From assembly GCA_016866305.1 (NCBI GenBank), contig VGMX01000008.1, forward strand, positions 1 to 64,000: a stretch of 64,000 nt of DNA, written 5' to 3'. A program made the position numbers and the translations under genes. The stretch's first letter is position 1, and every line of letters starts with the position of its first letter. Shown piece after piece: positions 28,855 to 37,918 of the stretch. This DNA comes from Chlorobiota bacterium. Lineage in GTDB: Bacteria > Bacteroidota > Chlorobiia > Chlorobiales > Chlorobiaceae. The notes beneath the pieces were generated by a model. That model did not search any database. It was not told the DNA's origin and saw only the letters and a program-made list of their open reading frames with translations.

Positions 28855-30613
28855 TGGCGAGAATTTCGTCTTCGAGCAGTTGCTGGTTGTAGAGTCCGGT
28901 GTACAAGCCGTTGCGCTGCAGCAGTTCCTCGTGCGTTCCCTCTTCGCTGATCGCACCGTCGCTGAGCACGAAGATCCGGTCGCAGTTCTTTACGGTAGAG
29001 ATCCGGTGACTGATGAGAATCATGGTTGTTTCCGGCAGCTCCTGCAGGAGGGCATCGATAATCGAGGCTTCCGTTGCCGTATCGACCGCTGAAAGAGCGT
29101 CATCGAGTACCAGCACTTTCGGGTTTCGTGCAACTGCGCGCGCAATACAGGCGCGCTGCTTCTGCCCACCCGAAAGATTGATCCCTTTTTCTCCGAGCAT
29201 GGTCTCATACTGATCGGGAAAACCGGCGACATCGTCATGGAGCATGGCTATGTGCGATGCGCGAATCACCTGTTCCGGATCTGCCGGCCCCTCCATACCA
29301 TAGCCGATATTGTGTTCGATGGTATCGGAAAAAAGGAAGTTGTTCTGCGGGACAAATCCGATCTCTTTGCGAAGGCTTTGAAGCGGTATGTTTCTGATGT
29401 CTGTGCCGTCAAGCAGCACAGCTCCCGAAGAGACATCGTAAAGGCGGGGGATGAGACTGACCAGCGTGGTCTTTCCCGAACCGGTCGCCCCGACAAACGC
29501 GATTTTCGATCCCGCTTCAGCCGTAAAGCAGAGGTTTTCCAGCACCGGTTTTTCAGGCAGTGAAGGGTAACTGAACGAGACATTCCTGAAGGCAATTTCT
29601 CCCCGGACGGATGAAGGGCCTGTTTTCCCGGAGCCGGGAGAAGCCTCTTCGGGCGGTATGTCGGGAACCGTGCTGAAAATCTCGTTCAGTCTGGCCTGTG
29701 CTGAAGATGCTTTCTGGATGATGCTGGTTACCCACCCGATGGAGATGATCGGCCAGCTCAGCATGGTGACATAGACGATAAACTGTGCGATGCCTCCGAT
29801 CGTCATCTCGCCCCGAATGACACCGGCGCCGCCGATCCAGATCACCGGTATGAGAGAAAATGCCGTCATCGCCGTCAGCATTGCGAAAAAAAGTGCCTGC
29901 AGTTTGCCGAGAGCGAGGTTTTTCCGATAGTAGTCGAGGTTGAGCTGTTCGAAGCGTTCGATTTCGAACGGCTCCCTTGTATAGCTTTTCACGACCCGAA
30001 TGCCTGTAAGGTTTTCCTGCACCAGATTGGTGATTTCCGCATAGCTTTCCTGGATGCTTTTCGAGCGTTTCTGCATCGAACGTCCTACCCGGTAGACCGA
30101 GTAACTGAGCAGCGGGGCTGGAAGCAGGGCAAAAACCGTCAGTAACGGCGAGAGTGTCAGCATGGCGATGATGGCAAAAAACAGCCTGAAAAAGGTATTG
30201 ATGGAGTACATGATGCCGGGGCCGAGAAAATCGCGGACGGCATTGAGGTCATTGGTACCCCTTGAGATCAGCTCTCCGGTGCTTGTCCTGTCGTAAAAAC
30301 TGCGGGGAAGCCGTTGCAGGTGCCGGTAATAGTCATTTTTCAGATCATATTCGATATGACGCGATGTGACAATGATTTTCTGGCGTACAAGAAACAGAAA
30401 AAAACCGCTCAGGAGCGCAAAAAGAACATACAGGGATGCTTCGGCCGCAATCTCCTCCATCCTGAACGGGCCCTGCATGGCGTCAACGGCCTTGCCGATG
30501 TAACGGGGACCTGTTACGGCAAAGATGTTGGTGAGGATGATATAGACGAATCCTTCACTGAGATGGCGCTTGTACCTGAGAAGATAGGGTTTCAGCGCGA
30601 GCAGATTTTTCAT
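28847..30613 (-). CDS. ABC exporter, fused membrane and ATPase domains (MsbA/multidrug-like)
   Basis: This is a 588-residue half-transporter of the ABC exporter type, acting as a homo- or heterodimer in the inner membrane. The N-terminal domain has about six helices (IILTNIFAVTGP, LYVLFALLSGFFLFLV and others). The nucleotide-binding domain has Walker A GATGSGKTTLVSL (about 380), signature LSGGQKQRACIARAV, Walker B VLVLDDALSAVD and the switch His in LISHRIS. I chose the ATG at 30613 (MKNLLALKPYLLRYKRH), which matches the usual exporter N-terminus. The substrate is unknown. It is transcribed divergently from the MerR-like gene with 80 nt between starts. Confidence 0.9.
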   Translation of the reverse strand: MKNLLALKPYLLRYKRHLSEGFVYIILTNIFAVTGPRYIGKAVDAMQGPFRMEEIAAEASLYVLFALLSGFFLFLVRQKIIVTSRHIEYDLKNDYYRHLQRLPRSFYDRTSTGELISRGTNDLNAVRDFLGPGIMYSINTFFRLFFAIIAMLTLSPLLTVFALLPAPLLSYSVYRVGRSMQKRSKSIQESYAEITNLVQENLTGIRVVKSYTREPFEIERFEQLNLDYYRKNLALGKLQALFFAMLTAMTAFSLIPVIWIGGAGVIRGEMTIGGIAQFIVYVTMLSWPIISIGWVTSIIQKASSAQARLNEIFSTVPDIPPEEASPGSGKTGPSSVRGEIAFRNVSFSYPSLPEKPVLENLCFTAEAGSKIAFVGATGSGKTTLVSLIPRLYDVSSGAVLLDGTDIRNIPLQSLRKEIGFVPQNNFLFSDTIEHNIGYGMEGPADPEQVIRASHIAMLHDDVAGFPDQYETMLGEKGINLSGGQKQRACIARAVARNPKVLVLDDALSAVDTATEASIIDALLQELPETTMILISHRISTVKNCDRIFVLSDGAISEEGTHEELLQRNGLYTGLYNQQLLEDEILAIS

Positions 30614-30693
30614 CCGGTGTTTTTTTGTTCTTGCGGTTGTAATGTATAAAATAAAGAAGAGGTGCAACACAATTTCACGAAAGGTTGAAGATT

Positions 30694-31095
30694 ATGCCGT
30701 TCGAAACACAGAAGAGCTACTATTCGATAGGGGAGGTGAGCCGAATAGCCGGTGTGCCGGCATATCTCCTGCGCTACTGGGAAAGTTTTTTTACAGAGCT
30801 GAATCCGGCCCGTGATACACGGAGCAACCGAAGGTATACCAACCGTGATATCGCCATGGTGCTCAATATCAAGGAGCTGGTGTACGACAAGGGGTACAAG
30901 CTGGGCAAGGCCAGTGAATTGGTCAGTGGCGCTCTGCAGGAGAGTGCTGCCGACCGGAAGACCTCTGAAATTCTCAGGCTGCAGAAACAGATCGAGCGGG
31001 AACAGAAAAGGAATTCGGTCGTGGATGATCGTCGGCGTCTTCTGCTGCTGGAAATCCGTGACGAGGTGGAGGAGCTTCTGCAGATGCTGGGGTGA
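30694..31095 (+). CDS. MerR family transcriptional regulator
   Basis: The 133-residue protein has the MerR winged-helix DNA-binding domain at its N-terminus: KSYYSIGEVSRIAGVPAYLLRYWESFF, then NRRYTNRDIAMVLNIKELVYDKGYKL. A C-terminal coiled coil follows (about 85-130), suited to dimerisation. No cysteine or other obvious metal- or ligand-binding domain is present, so the inducer is unknown. GAAAGG lies 9 nt before the ATG; a TTG at 30685 would add three residues. It is divergent from the ABC exporter, an arrangement often seen for regulator and target, but this is inference. Confidence 0.88.
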   Translation: MPFETQKSYYSIGEVSRIAGVPAYLLRYWESFFTELNPARDTRSNRRYTNRDIAMVLNIKELVYDKGYKLGKASELVSGALQESAADRKTSEILRLQKQIEREQKRNSVVDDRRRLLLLEIRDEVEELLQMLG

Positions 31096-31163
31096 AGATT
31101 GTGAGCGGTGAGCGGATTCTCCGGACAACCTTGACCGGTCTGGGTGTTCCGATAACCCGTACC

Positions 31164-31213
31164 AATAAAAAGAGGCTGTCTCAGTGTTGCTTCTGAGACA
31201 GCCTCTTTTTATT
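31164..31213. terminator. Strong bidirectional terminator between merR-like gene and fmoA
   Basis: A 20-bp perfect inverted repeat (31164-31183 with 31194-31213) has a 10-nt loop, a GC core AGAGGCTGTCTCA and flanking A and T runs on both sides. It ends 15 nt from the fmoA stop codon and 69 nt after the merR-like stop, so it can terminate both transcripts. Confidence 0.9.
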
Positions 31214-31228
31214 ATGACTGTGCACCGC

Positions 31229-32329
31229 CTACTGTGCGTACAGCACTTCAAACTGGCCGCAACCGCCTTTGCAGACGTGCTCGACCCAGCGGGCGTAAGC
31301 ACCGCCGCTCCAGCGATACTCCTCGAGATTCTGCGAACGGAACTGAGGGGCTGCATAGCGGATCTTGTACCCTTTCGGAAGGACGATCTTGAGCTGGGTG
31401 TCAACGGTGAAGTCGTTGAACTTGCCGACCATGCCGTGGTGAACCAGCGGAATGAGCGGGTGGTTGAGAATTCTGCGGAGACCGCCGCCGGCATCAACCG
31501 ATACGCCGGGGAATTCGCCGTCAACCTTCACCTCGATACCCTGTGAATCCGAACGGAAACCGGCTTCAACCGATGCCGGCCGGTTCAGTTTGTCCGACGG
31601 GAAGAGTTCCATCCAGCGGGAGATGGAATCCACAACACCGGAACCGCCGTGGGAGAAGCGCCACCTTGTCACCCCGACAGGCCCTTTGTCGCTGCCCTGG
31701 GTTCCAATGCTGTTGACTTCGATTTTCGAGATTCTCTGTCCGCCTTCGTTCAGTGCGGTAAATGCAGGTCCGATGAACCAGAAATCACGAATCCAGTCGT
31801 TGAAAGTTCCGGTGCTCGATATCGCTTTGACGGTGCCTTCCCAGGTGTCGATCACATCGTTGTTGTCGAGCGGCACTTTCATGATGATGTCATGGAACTG
31901 GCGACCCTGCATGTAGATCGGGTTGGGGACGTTTCTGCGGACAGCGTCGGAACGGTAGTAGTACATGTTGACGACCGAGCCTTCGAAGGAGAAGGCGTGA
32001 GAGAAGTCTCCGACAGAGACGGAGCCTTCGCCTACGCAGATTCTTCTTTCCTTGGTTTCATTGGCGATATCGGCCTCGACAACCAACTTGTTCTTGGTAC
32101 TGTCGACAATCGACTCGATCACTGCGGAAAAGCGTACGAACTCCTTGGCAGGGTCGAGAGGCTTGACATTGATCTTGACGTTACAGTCAGCAGGGAGCAG
32201 CGGACTTGCCGGAGGTACGTTTACCTTTGCACGGCCTTTTACCTTTCCCCATGAGCTCGAACCACCCTCGAGAATAATCTCGTAATCCGAATGGGCGGTT
32301 GTGGTGTCTTTTGTGCCGAAAAGAGCCAT
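31229..32329 (-). CDS. fmoA: Bacteriochlorophyll a protein (Fenna-Matthews-Olson protein)
   Basis: FMO is the trimeric, water-soluble antenna that carries excitation from the chlorosome baseplate to the type I reaction centre. It occurs in Chlorobiaceae and a few phototrophic acidobacteria. The 366-residue protein is full length. Expected bacteriochlorophyll-ligand histidines are present at residues 111, 146, 290, 297 and 298 (SHAFSF, FHDIIM, NHPLIPLVHH). The two cysteines tied to redox-controlled quenching (C49, C353) are both present. A very strong ribosome-binding site, AAAGGAGAAA, fits high expression. The gene is monocistronic with a 20-bp terminator downstream and an AT-rich leader upstream, divergent from lnt. 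Confidence 0.99.
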   Translation of the reverse strand: MALFGTKDTTTAHSDYEIILEGGSSSWGKVKGRAKVNVPPASPLLPADCNVKINVKPLDPAKEFVRFSAVIESIVDSTKNKLVVEADIANETKERRICVGEGSVSVGDFSHAFSFEGSVVNMYYYRSDAVRRNVPNPIYMQGRQFHDIIMKVPLDNNDVIDTWEGTVKAISSTGTFNDWIRDFWFIGPAFTALNEGGQRISKIEVNSIGTQGSDKGPVGVTRWRFSHGGSGVVDSISRWMELFPSDKLNRPASVEAGFRSDSQGIEVKVDGEFPGVSVDAGGGLRRILNHPLIPLVHHGMVGKFNDFTVDTQLKIVLPKGYKIRYAAPQFRSQNLEEYRWSGGAYARWVEHVCKGGCGQFEVLYAQ

Positions 32330-32536
32330 AATGATTTCTCCTTTTTCTGGTGGCGTTGAAATTGGATATTTTCAGGAAACACCCGGAGTTGATTCCTGTT
32401 AAATAACAGCTTGAAATAAATTTAAAGAATAAAAATCAATAATTAAAGGAAAATATATCTCCGGTTCTGCAGCATTGCATGAAATAACGTATACTGACAG
32501 CTGCAGTTCGTATTTCCTGAAAAACGCTGAAATTCC

Positions 32537-34165
32537 ATGACTGACAAACTTCCGGAGAACCGTCGCTCCCGTCCGGGGTTTTCTCTTCTGCCGCTTCTTG
32601 GCGGCGTGCTTCTCGGAATATCCTTTCCGTCCTACCCGTTCATTCGTCTTGAACTTCTTGCATGGATCGCACTGGCGCCGCTGCTTCTTTCGCTGCAGGA
32701 GGAGGAGTCTTTCGCAAAGGCATACCGGAAGGTATGGTTCTGCATGCTGATTTTCTCGTCGATCACTCTCTGGTGGGTGTGTCTGGCAACCCTGCCGGGG
32801 GGACTGCTTACCATTCTTGCACAGTCGTTTTTCCTGACGGCTCCTTTTATTGCCTTTTTGCTGGTGAAGCGCCGGAAAGGATTCCGTCCCGCGCTTTTTT
32901 CGCTGCCGTTTTTCTGGACGGCCTGGGAATGGGCCTATATGCAGCAGGATCTTTCCCTTGGCTGGCTCACTCTGGGAAACTCCCAGGCCCATCTGACCGG
33001 CATGATTCAGTATGCCGACATTACCGGTGTCTGGGGGATCAGTTTCTGGCTTCTATCTTTCAATGTTCTTGCCGTGCTTGTCTGGTCGGAAAAGCGCCGG
33101 GGCGCCGTACCCCGTCGTCTGCTCGTCGCCATGACGGTGCTCGTCGTTGCACCGCTGCTCTATGCGTGGGCTGTTTTCCGCGATCCTCGTGCGGGAGCCG
33201 ATACCAGCGGTTCGGTGAGGGTTGCCCTTGTGCAGCCGGATATCGATCCTTTCCGGAAATGGCAGCGCTACAACATTGCCGATATTATGGAGATCCATTA
33301 CCTGCTGACCAGCAGGACCGTGCTGCAGGATGCTCCCGAACTGGTGATCTGGCCTGAAACCGCCATACCCTTCCAGATTCTCGACAGCACCTATTCCGGT
33401 TATCTGCAGTCCCTGCGCCTTTCGCTCAGGGAGTGGAGGGTTTCGCTGCTGAGCGGTTTTTCGGATATCGAGTATTACCACCCGGATTCGGCAGAAGTGA
33501 AAAGCGGAAGAGCGAAATACGACAGTACCAGCAGTCGCTTTTTCCAGACCTACAACGCATCGATGCTGCTGACGCCGGATTTCCGCAAACCGCAGATCTA
33601 CCACAAGATCCGTCTGGTGCCTTTCGCGGAACGGGTACCCTATGTGGAGTATTTTCCCTGGCTCGACCGGTTCACTTTTTCTCTGGCCGGCATCACCAGC
33701 TGGGGCAAGGGTACCCGCTCCACAATCATGGAATTCGATTCCCGCAGCAACGGCAGGGTTAAAACCGCCAACCTCATCTGCTACGAGTCGATCTTTCCCG
33801 GTCTTGTTTCGGAATTTGTCCGTAACGGGGCCGAGTTCCTCACGCTGGTCACCAATGACGGCTGGTACGCCACCTCGTACGGACCCTACCAGCATGCGGC
33901 AATCGCGAAACTGCGTTGTATCGAGAACCGGCGCGCCCTGGCCCGGTGCGCCAATACCGGCATTACCGCCTTCATCGACCGGTTCGGGAGGGTGTACAGG
34001 GAAATTCCCTGGTGGGAGGAGCGGACGCTTGCCGCCGATGTGCCGCTCGAAAACCGGCTGACCTTCTACACGCGATATCCCGACCTCTTTCCGAAAGTGC
34101 TTTCCGTACTGTCGGCGGCGCTCATTGTATCTGCATTTTTCGGCGGGAATTCCCGGAGGAACTGA
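32537..34165 (+). CDS. lnt: Apolipoprotein N-acyltransferase
   Basis: Lnt adds the third acyl chain to the N-terminal cysteine of lipoproteins at the periplasmic face of the inner membrane. The 542-residue protein has an N-terminal membrane domain of about six helices (to residue about 215). A nitrilase-fold catalytic domain follows with the triad Glu in VIWPETAIPF (about 277), Lys in IYHKIRLVPFAE (about 357) and Cys in LICYESIFPG (about 417). A final helix near the C-terminus, LSVLSAALIVSAFF, completes the usual topology. It is divergent from fmoA (207-nt AT-rich gap) and convergent with the sigma-54 activator gene. Confidence 0.95.
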   Translation: MTDKLPENRRSRPGFSLLPLLGGVLLGISFPSYPFIRLELLAWIALAPLLLSLQEEESFAKAYRKVWFCMLIFSSITLWWVCLATLPGGLLTILAQSFFLTAPFIAFLLVKRRKGFRPALFSLPFFWTAWEWAYMQQDLSLGWLTLGNSQAHLTGMIQYADITGVWGISFWLLSFNVLAVLVWSEKRRGAVPRRLLVAMTVLVVAPLLYAWAVFRDPRAGADTSGSVRVALVQPDIDPFRKWQRYNIADIMEIHYLLTSRTVLQDAPELVIWPETAIPFQILDSTYSGYLQSLRLSLREWRVSLLSGFSDIEYYHPDSAEVKSGRAKYDSTSSRFFQTYNASMLLTPDFRKPQIYHKIRLVPFAERVPYVEYFPWLDRFTFSLAGITSWGKGTRSTIMEFDSRSNGRVKTANLICYESIFPGLVSEFVRNGAEFLTLVTNDGWYATSYGPYQHAAIAKLRCIENRRALARCANTGITAFIDRFGRVYREIPWWEERTLAADVPLENRLTFYTRYPDLFPKVLSVLSAALIVSAFFGGNSRRN

Positions 34166-34190
34166 TGTGTTCCGGGGAGCGGCTGCCTGC

Positions 34191-35357
34191 TCAGCGGATT
34201 TCGTAGGTCTTGATCTTGCGGTACAGTGTCCGTTCGGTGATGCCGAGGACCTTTGCGGTCTGCCGCTTGTTGCCGTTGTTGGCCTGAAGGGTTTCAAGAA
34301 TGGTTTTTCTCTCCATCTCCTCCAGCGAGGGCGCCGGCTGTTGATCGCCGGTTTCCTTTATCGGAGCGTCTGCGGTTTTGGACGGCTCCGGCACGGCAGG
34401 CATTCCTGATGCGGGGCCTGGAAGCAGAAGGGGAGGGTGTTGGGTGCGACTGTGAAGCAGCATCTGCAGCAACTGCCGGATTTCAGCCATCTCCTGGCGG
34501 AGCTGGATGATGCTGCTGTAGATAAGCTGCAGTTCCTGTTGTTCCGACTTCGACGGATCATGCACCAGGCTTTTGTGCCGGCTTCGCTGGACGAGATGCT
34601 TTTCAAGGATTTCCACCGTTATTTTCCGGCCCTTTTCCAGCACCAGCAGGGAATCCACGAGGTTTCTCAGTTCCCGCACGTTGCCTGGCCAGGGATACCG
34701 CAACAGGATTTCGACCGCTTCAGTCGTAAATCCCTCGAACGTTATACCGTGCCTCTTTTCCGAATCGCGAACGAAATGTTCCGTGAGGAGCAGGATGTCC
34801 CGTCCCCGCTCGCGGAGCGGGGGAAGCTGCAACTCAACGCTTCTGAGCCGGTAGTAGAGATCTTCACGGAAATGGTTTTCAGCTACCCGCTGGTAGAGGT
34901 TCCTGTTGGTTGCCGCGATGACGCGGGCGTCCGAATAAACGGTTTCCGAAGAGCCAACCCGCTGAAATTCACCGGTTTCAAGCACCCGGAGGAATTTTAC
35001 CTGTGTTTCCGGCGGCATTTCCCCGATTTCGTCAAGAAAGATCGTACCCCTGTCAGCGCTTTCGAAATACCCCTTGCGTGCCTGCACCGCTCCGGTAAAG
35101 GAGCCTTTTTCATGTCCGAATAGTTCCGCTTCCAGAAGACCCGAGGGAATGGCTCCGCAATTGACGGGAATGAAATTTCTGCCCGATCTCCGGCTGTGAT
35201 CGTGAATGAAACGCGCCAGCACCTCCTTTCCCGAGCCGGTTTCTCCGGTGATAAGAATCGTAATGTCGGTTTCCGCCACCTGAAGGGCGAGTTCCCTCAG
35301 TTCCGATATGACGCCCGACTGGCCGAGAAGGTCATTCTTTTCTCTTGCGGTTTTCAT
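34191..35357 (-). CDS. Sigma-54-dependent activator, AAA+ plus HTH, no receiver domain
   Basis: This protein is a bacterial enhancer-binding protein that remodels RpoN-RNA polymerase at -24/-12 promoters. The 388 residues start almost directly with the AAA+ domain: LLGQSGVISELRELA, Walker A GETGSGKEVLARFIH (about 38-52), the sigma-54 contact loop as GSFTGA (about 85-90; a Ser replaces the usual Ala), and Walker B GTIFLDEIGEMP. After a variable linker comes a Fis-type HTH (NKRQTAKVLGITERTLYRKI). There is no phosphoreceiver, GAF or PAS domain, so activity must be controlled by a partner or by expression level. It follows the SPOR-domain gene by 27 nt. Candidate target promoters are those before the small RNAs at 21939 and 22281. 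Confidence 0.93.
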   Translation of the reverse strand: MKTAREKNDLLGQSGVISELRELALQVAETDITILITGETGSGKEVLARFIHDHSRRSGRNFIPVNCGAIPSGLLEAELFGHEKGSFTGAVQARKGYFESADRGTIFLDEIGEMPPETQVKFLRVLETGEFQRVGSSETVYSDARVIAATNRNLYQRVAENHFREDLYYRLRSVELQLPPLRERGRDILLLTEHFVRDSEKRHGITFEGFTTEAVEILLRYPWPGNVRELRNLVDSLLVLEKGRKITVEILEKHLVQRSRHKSLVHDPSKSEQQELQLIYSSIIQLRQEMAEIRQLLQMLLHSRTQHPPLLLPGPASGMPAVPEPSKTADAPIKETGDQQPAPSLEEMERKTILETLQANNGNKRQTAKVLGITERTLYRKIKTYEIR

Positions 35358-35384
35358 GAAAACGGTGTGCTTTTTCGTTGTCGT

Positions 35385-36068
35385 TTACCGCAGAGGTACG
35401 GGAATCGAGCTGAAGGGGATCGAACTTCCGGCATTTTTGGCATCCTCTTCGGTGCGCCATGTTTTCTGAAGCCGGACCTTGTGCATGCCTCCCTGCTGGA
35501 TGATCGTTACCGGACCGTATCCCGAAAGCCGGGAAACAAGTTTTTCTGCGTTGTCCCGGCTGCCGAAGCTGCCGAACTGCAGGGTATAGCTGCCTGCTTC
35601 CGGAACCGGTACCGGCCGCTCAGCCGGAGGAGGGGGGGGCGTCTGCTTTGCTGTTTCCGGTTTTTCCGGAACTGAACCTGAAGGTCTGCCGGGAGCAGGG
35701 GGGGCGGTCATTTGCGGAACAACCTCCGGAAATGCGAGGGGCTGGTTAAGCGCGAACTGGTAGGACGAAAGTCTTGAGCGGCTGATTTCGTCGAGTGTCG
35801 GATCAGGATAATCGGCAAGCTGTTTTCTGTAGAGATAAGCGGCTTGTGGCCCGTCTTCCGAAAGCAGGGCATCGACCACGAGTTTTTCGGAAGGAATGGT
35901 CAGGTTCTTTCGAAGACTTTCTAACAAATAAACCTTATCTTCATGCACATGCTGCAGGATCTGCGGCGTATAGGATACCCGAGCGGCGCCGGAAACCATC
36001 TGCGGAATCAAGAGCACTGCAGGAAGCATCATGATGCATATTCGGGCGGATGTGTGCAAACGGGGCAT
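35385..36068 (-). CDS. SPOR-domain protein with signal peptide
   Basis: The 227-residue protein begins with a cleavable-type signal sequence (basic start, hydrophobic ICIMMLPAVLLI, then VSGAA). After a charged region and a Pro-rich linker (about 115-150), it ends in a SPOR domain, SYTLQFGSFGSRDNAEKLVSRL followed by KVRLQKTWRTEEDAK (about 150-225). SPOR domains bind denuded glycan strands of septal peptidoglycan, so a periplasmic cell-wall or division role is likely. The ATG at 36068 was preferred over one 48 nt upstream because it places the signal peptide at the N-terminus. It is the first gene of a probable two-gene unit with the sigma-54 activator. Confidence 0.87.
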   Translation of the reverse strand: MPRLHTSARICIMMLPAVLLIPQMVSGAARVSYTPQILQHVHEDKVYLLESLRKNLTIPSEKLVVDALLSEDGPQAAYLYRKQLADYPDPTLDEISRSRLSSYQFALNQPLAFPEVVPQMTAPPAPGRPSGSVPEKPETAKQTPPPPPAERPVPVPEAGSYTLQFGSFGSRDNAEKLVSRLSGYGPVTIIQQGGMHKVRLQKTWRTEEDAKNAGSSIPFSSIPVPLR

Positions 36069-36173
36069 CGTGTTCACGCTGGAATGGTTGGAGTGTGATA
36101 CCGCTTCAGGTAACACCGCTTATAGAGCCAATATGACAAATATTTTATTTTTTCCTTCAAATCATACCTCTCC

Positions 36174-37040
36174 ATGAGCGCTTTTTCAGTGAAATCATTT
36201 GCGAAAATCAACCTTGGCCTTCTGATCACCGCTAAAAGGACAGACGGATACCACACCCTTGAAACGATTTTCGCTCCGGTAGACTGGTCGGATACCATCG
36301 GGTTTGAGGAGTCGGACGCGCTTGCCATGCGTTGTACGGATCCAGCCCTGCCTGTCGATGAGGACAATCTCTGCCTGAAGGCCGCCAAAATTCTCCGGGA
36401 TTCTGCCGGTATCACTGCGGGCGTCACCATGACCCTCGACAAACGGATTCCTTTCGGCGCGGGTCTCGGAGGCGGCAGCAGCGATGCGGCAACCGTGCTC
36501 AGGACGCTCAATACTTTCTGGAACGTCAGGGCTTCCGTTTCAGACCTGCATGCACTGGCCGTGAAGCTCGGGGCGGATGTGCCGTACTTTCTCGAAATGA
36601 AAGGCCTGGCGTTTGCCCGAGGCATCGGGGACGAGCTCGAGGATCTCGGTCGCACCCTGCCTTTTTACGTCGTCACGGTATTTCCCGAAGAGCACATCTC
36701 AACGGTCTGGGCCTACAAACATTTCTATGCCCGTTTCGGGCGCGAGGTGCCCGATCTGAAGCGTTCCGTCGAACGCCTCTGTCTGGAGGGGGACCGCTCC
36801 GTACTCGGCGTTTTTGAAAACGATTTCGAACCGGCAGTGTTCGATCACTATCCGGCGGTAAAAACGGTCAAGCGGGATCTGCTCGATGCAGGGGGGTTCC
36901 ATGCCTCGCTTTCAGGGAGCGGGTCGGCGGTATTCGGCTTTTTTGACAGTCCGGATGGAGCACGTGCCGCCGTGGAAGCCATGCAGGGCAAAGGATACCG
37001 GGCAACCCTCACCCCTCCGGGTTTTGCCATGGAGCCATAG
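36174..37040 (+). CDS. ispE: 4-diphosphocytidyl-2-C-methyl-D-erythritol kinase
   Basis: IspE phosphorylates CDP-methylerythritol with ATP in the MEP isoprenoid pathway. The 288-residue protein is a GHMP kinase. It has the N-terminal SFAKINLGLLI segment typical of IspE, the ATP-binding glycine-rich loop IPFGAGLGGGSSDAATVL (about residues 98-115), and the C-terminal SLSGSGSAVFGFF. It shares the pathway with dxs at 4044. The upstream 105-nt gap to the divergent SPOR gene is AT-rich (36120-36165) and probably carries the promoter. Confidence 0.96.
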   Translation: MSAFSVKSFAKINLGLLITAKRTDGYHTLETIFAPVDWSDTIGFEESDALAMRCTDPALPVDEDNLCLKAAKILRDSAGITAGVTMTLDKRIPFGAGLGGGSSDAATVLRTLNTFWNVRASVSDLHALAVKLGADVPYFLEMKGLAFARGIGDELEDLGRTLPFYVVTVFPEEHISTVWAYKHFYARFGREVPDLKRSVERLCLEGDRSVLGVFENDFEPAVFDHYPAVKTVKRDLLDAGGFHASLSGSGSAVFGFFDSPDGARAAVEAMQGKGYRATLTPPGFAMEP

Positions 37041-37044
37041 CGGT

Positions 37045-37905
37045 TCAATCCGTTCTGCACCTGCCGACGATATGCTGAAGCTCGGATGAAAACAGCCGGA
37101 GGTCTTCGTCCAGAAAGTGCGATGAATTCAGCCGTGTCCGCTTCACCTCGGTGAAGTCCACCGCCACATCGAGCAGCTCTTCCCGGAAGAGCTGCGCTGC
37201 CGCAATACCCCTGCCGTCCGGTCCGGTTAGCGAGGAGTTTCCCCAGTAGGTAAAACTGTCTTCGTTGCCGGTGCGGTTGACGCACGCTACAAAGGTACTG
37301 AAGAGGAAGGCATAGGTTTCGGCAATGGTCTGCCATTGCGAAACGATTGCCGGAGTTCCGCTGCCGGGCGACATGCGTAGCGGGCTCGACATCAGTGCGA
37401 ACAGCATTTTCGCCCCCTGATGGGCCAGCAGGTATGGGACCGAGACATGCCAGAAATCCTCGCAGATGGCCACCCCGATCCTTCCCAGGCGTTTCGAGTT
37501 CACGGTTCGGATATGCTGGCCTGCGGAAAAATAGCGGAGTTCCTCGAACATGCCGTAGGTCGGCAGGTAGATCTTGCGGTGGATGCTCTGCCCGCTGCCG
37601 TCTTCGAACATGAATGCCGAATTGTACACGCCGTAGTCGTCGCTCAGTTCTATGCCGCCACAGATGATGCAGATGTTCCGGCTCAGCTTTCTCAAGGGGT
37701 CGAGCTTCGGGTCATCTATGTGCATGGCTATGTCCTGCGCTGCATCCTGCACATTGTAGCCGGTCAGCGAAAGCTCCGGAAACGCAACGGCATCGGCCCC
37801 GTCCCTTATGGCCTCTTCGATGATCGCGCAGTGCCGTTCGAGGTTCTCGCTGAAGTTGGCAAGCACGCTGCCGGTTTGCGCTATTCTTATGGTTGCTTGC
37901 AGCAT
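37045..37905 (-). CDS. Carbon-nitrogen hydrolase (nitrilase superfamily), NAD-synthetase-glutaminase-like
   Basis: The 286-residue protein has the nitrilase Glu-Lys-Cys triad: Glu in AVAFPELSLTGYN (about 43), Lys in SIHRKIYLPTYGMFEE (about 111) and Cys in VAICEDFWH (about 148). The Lys region LPTYGMFEELRYFSAG resembles the glutaminase domain of glutamine-dependent NAD synthetases, but no synthetase domain follows, so the protein stands alone. It could supply ammonia to a separate NadE or hydrolyse another amide. It follows the NCS2 purine-permease gene after 13 nt, so a link to nucleobase or amide nitrogen use is also possible. Confidence 0.85.
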   Translation of the reverse strand: MLQATIRIAQTGSVLANFSENLERHCAIIEEAIRDGADAVAFPELSLTGYNVQDAAQDIAMHIDDPKLDPLRKLSRNICIICGGIELSDDYGVYNSAFMFEDGSGQSIHRKIYLPTYGMFEELRYFSAGQHIRTVNSKRLGRIGVAICEDFWHVSVPYLLAHQGAKMLFALMSSPLRMSPGSGTPAIVSQWQTIAETYAFLFSTFVACVNRTGNEDSFTYWGNSSLTGPDGRGIAAAQLFREELLDVAVDFTEVKRTRLNSSHFLDEDLRLFSSELQHIVGRCRTD

Positions 37906-37918
37906 GGCTGTTCCGGTT

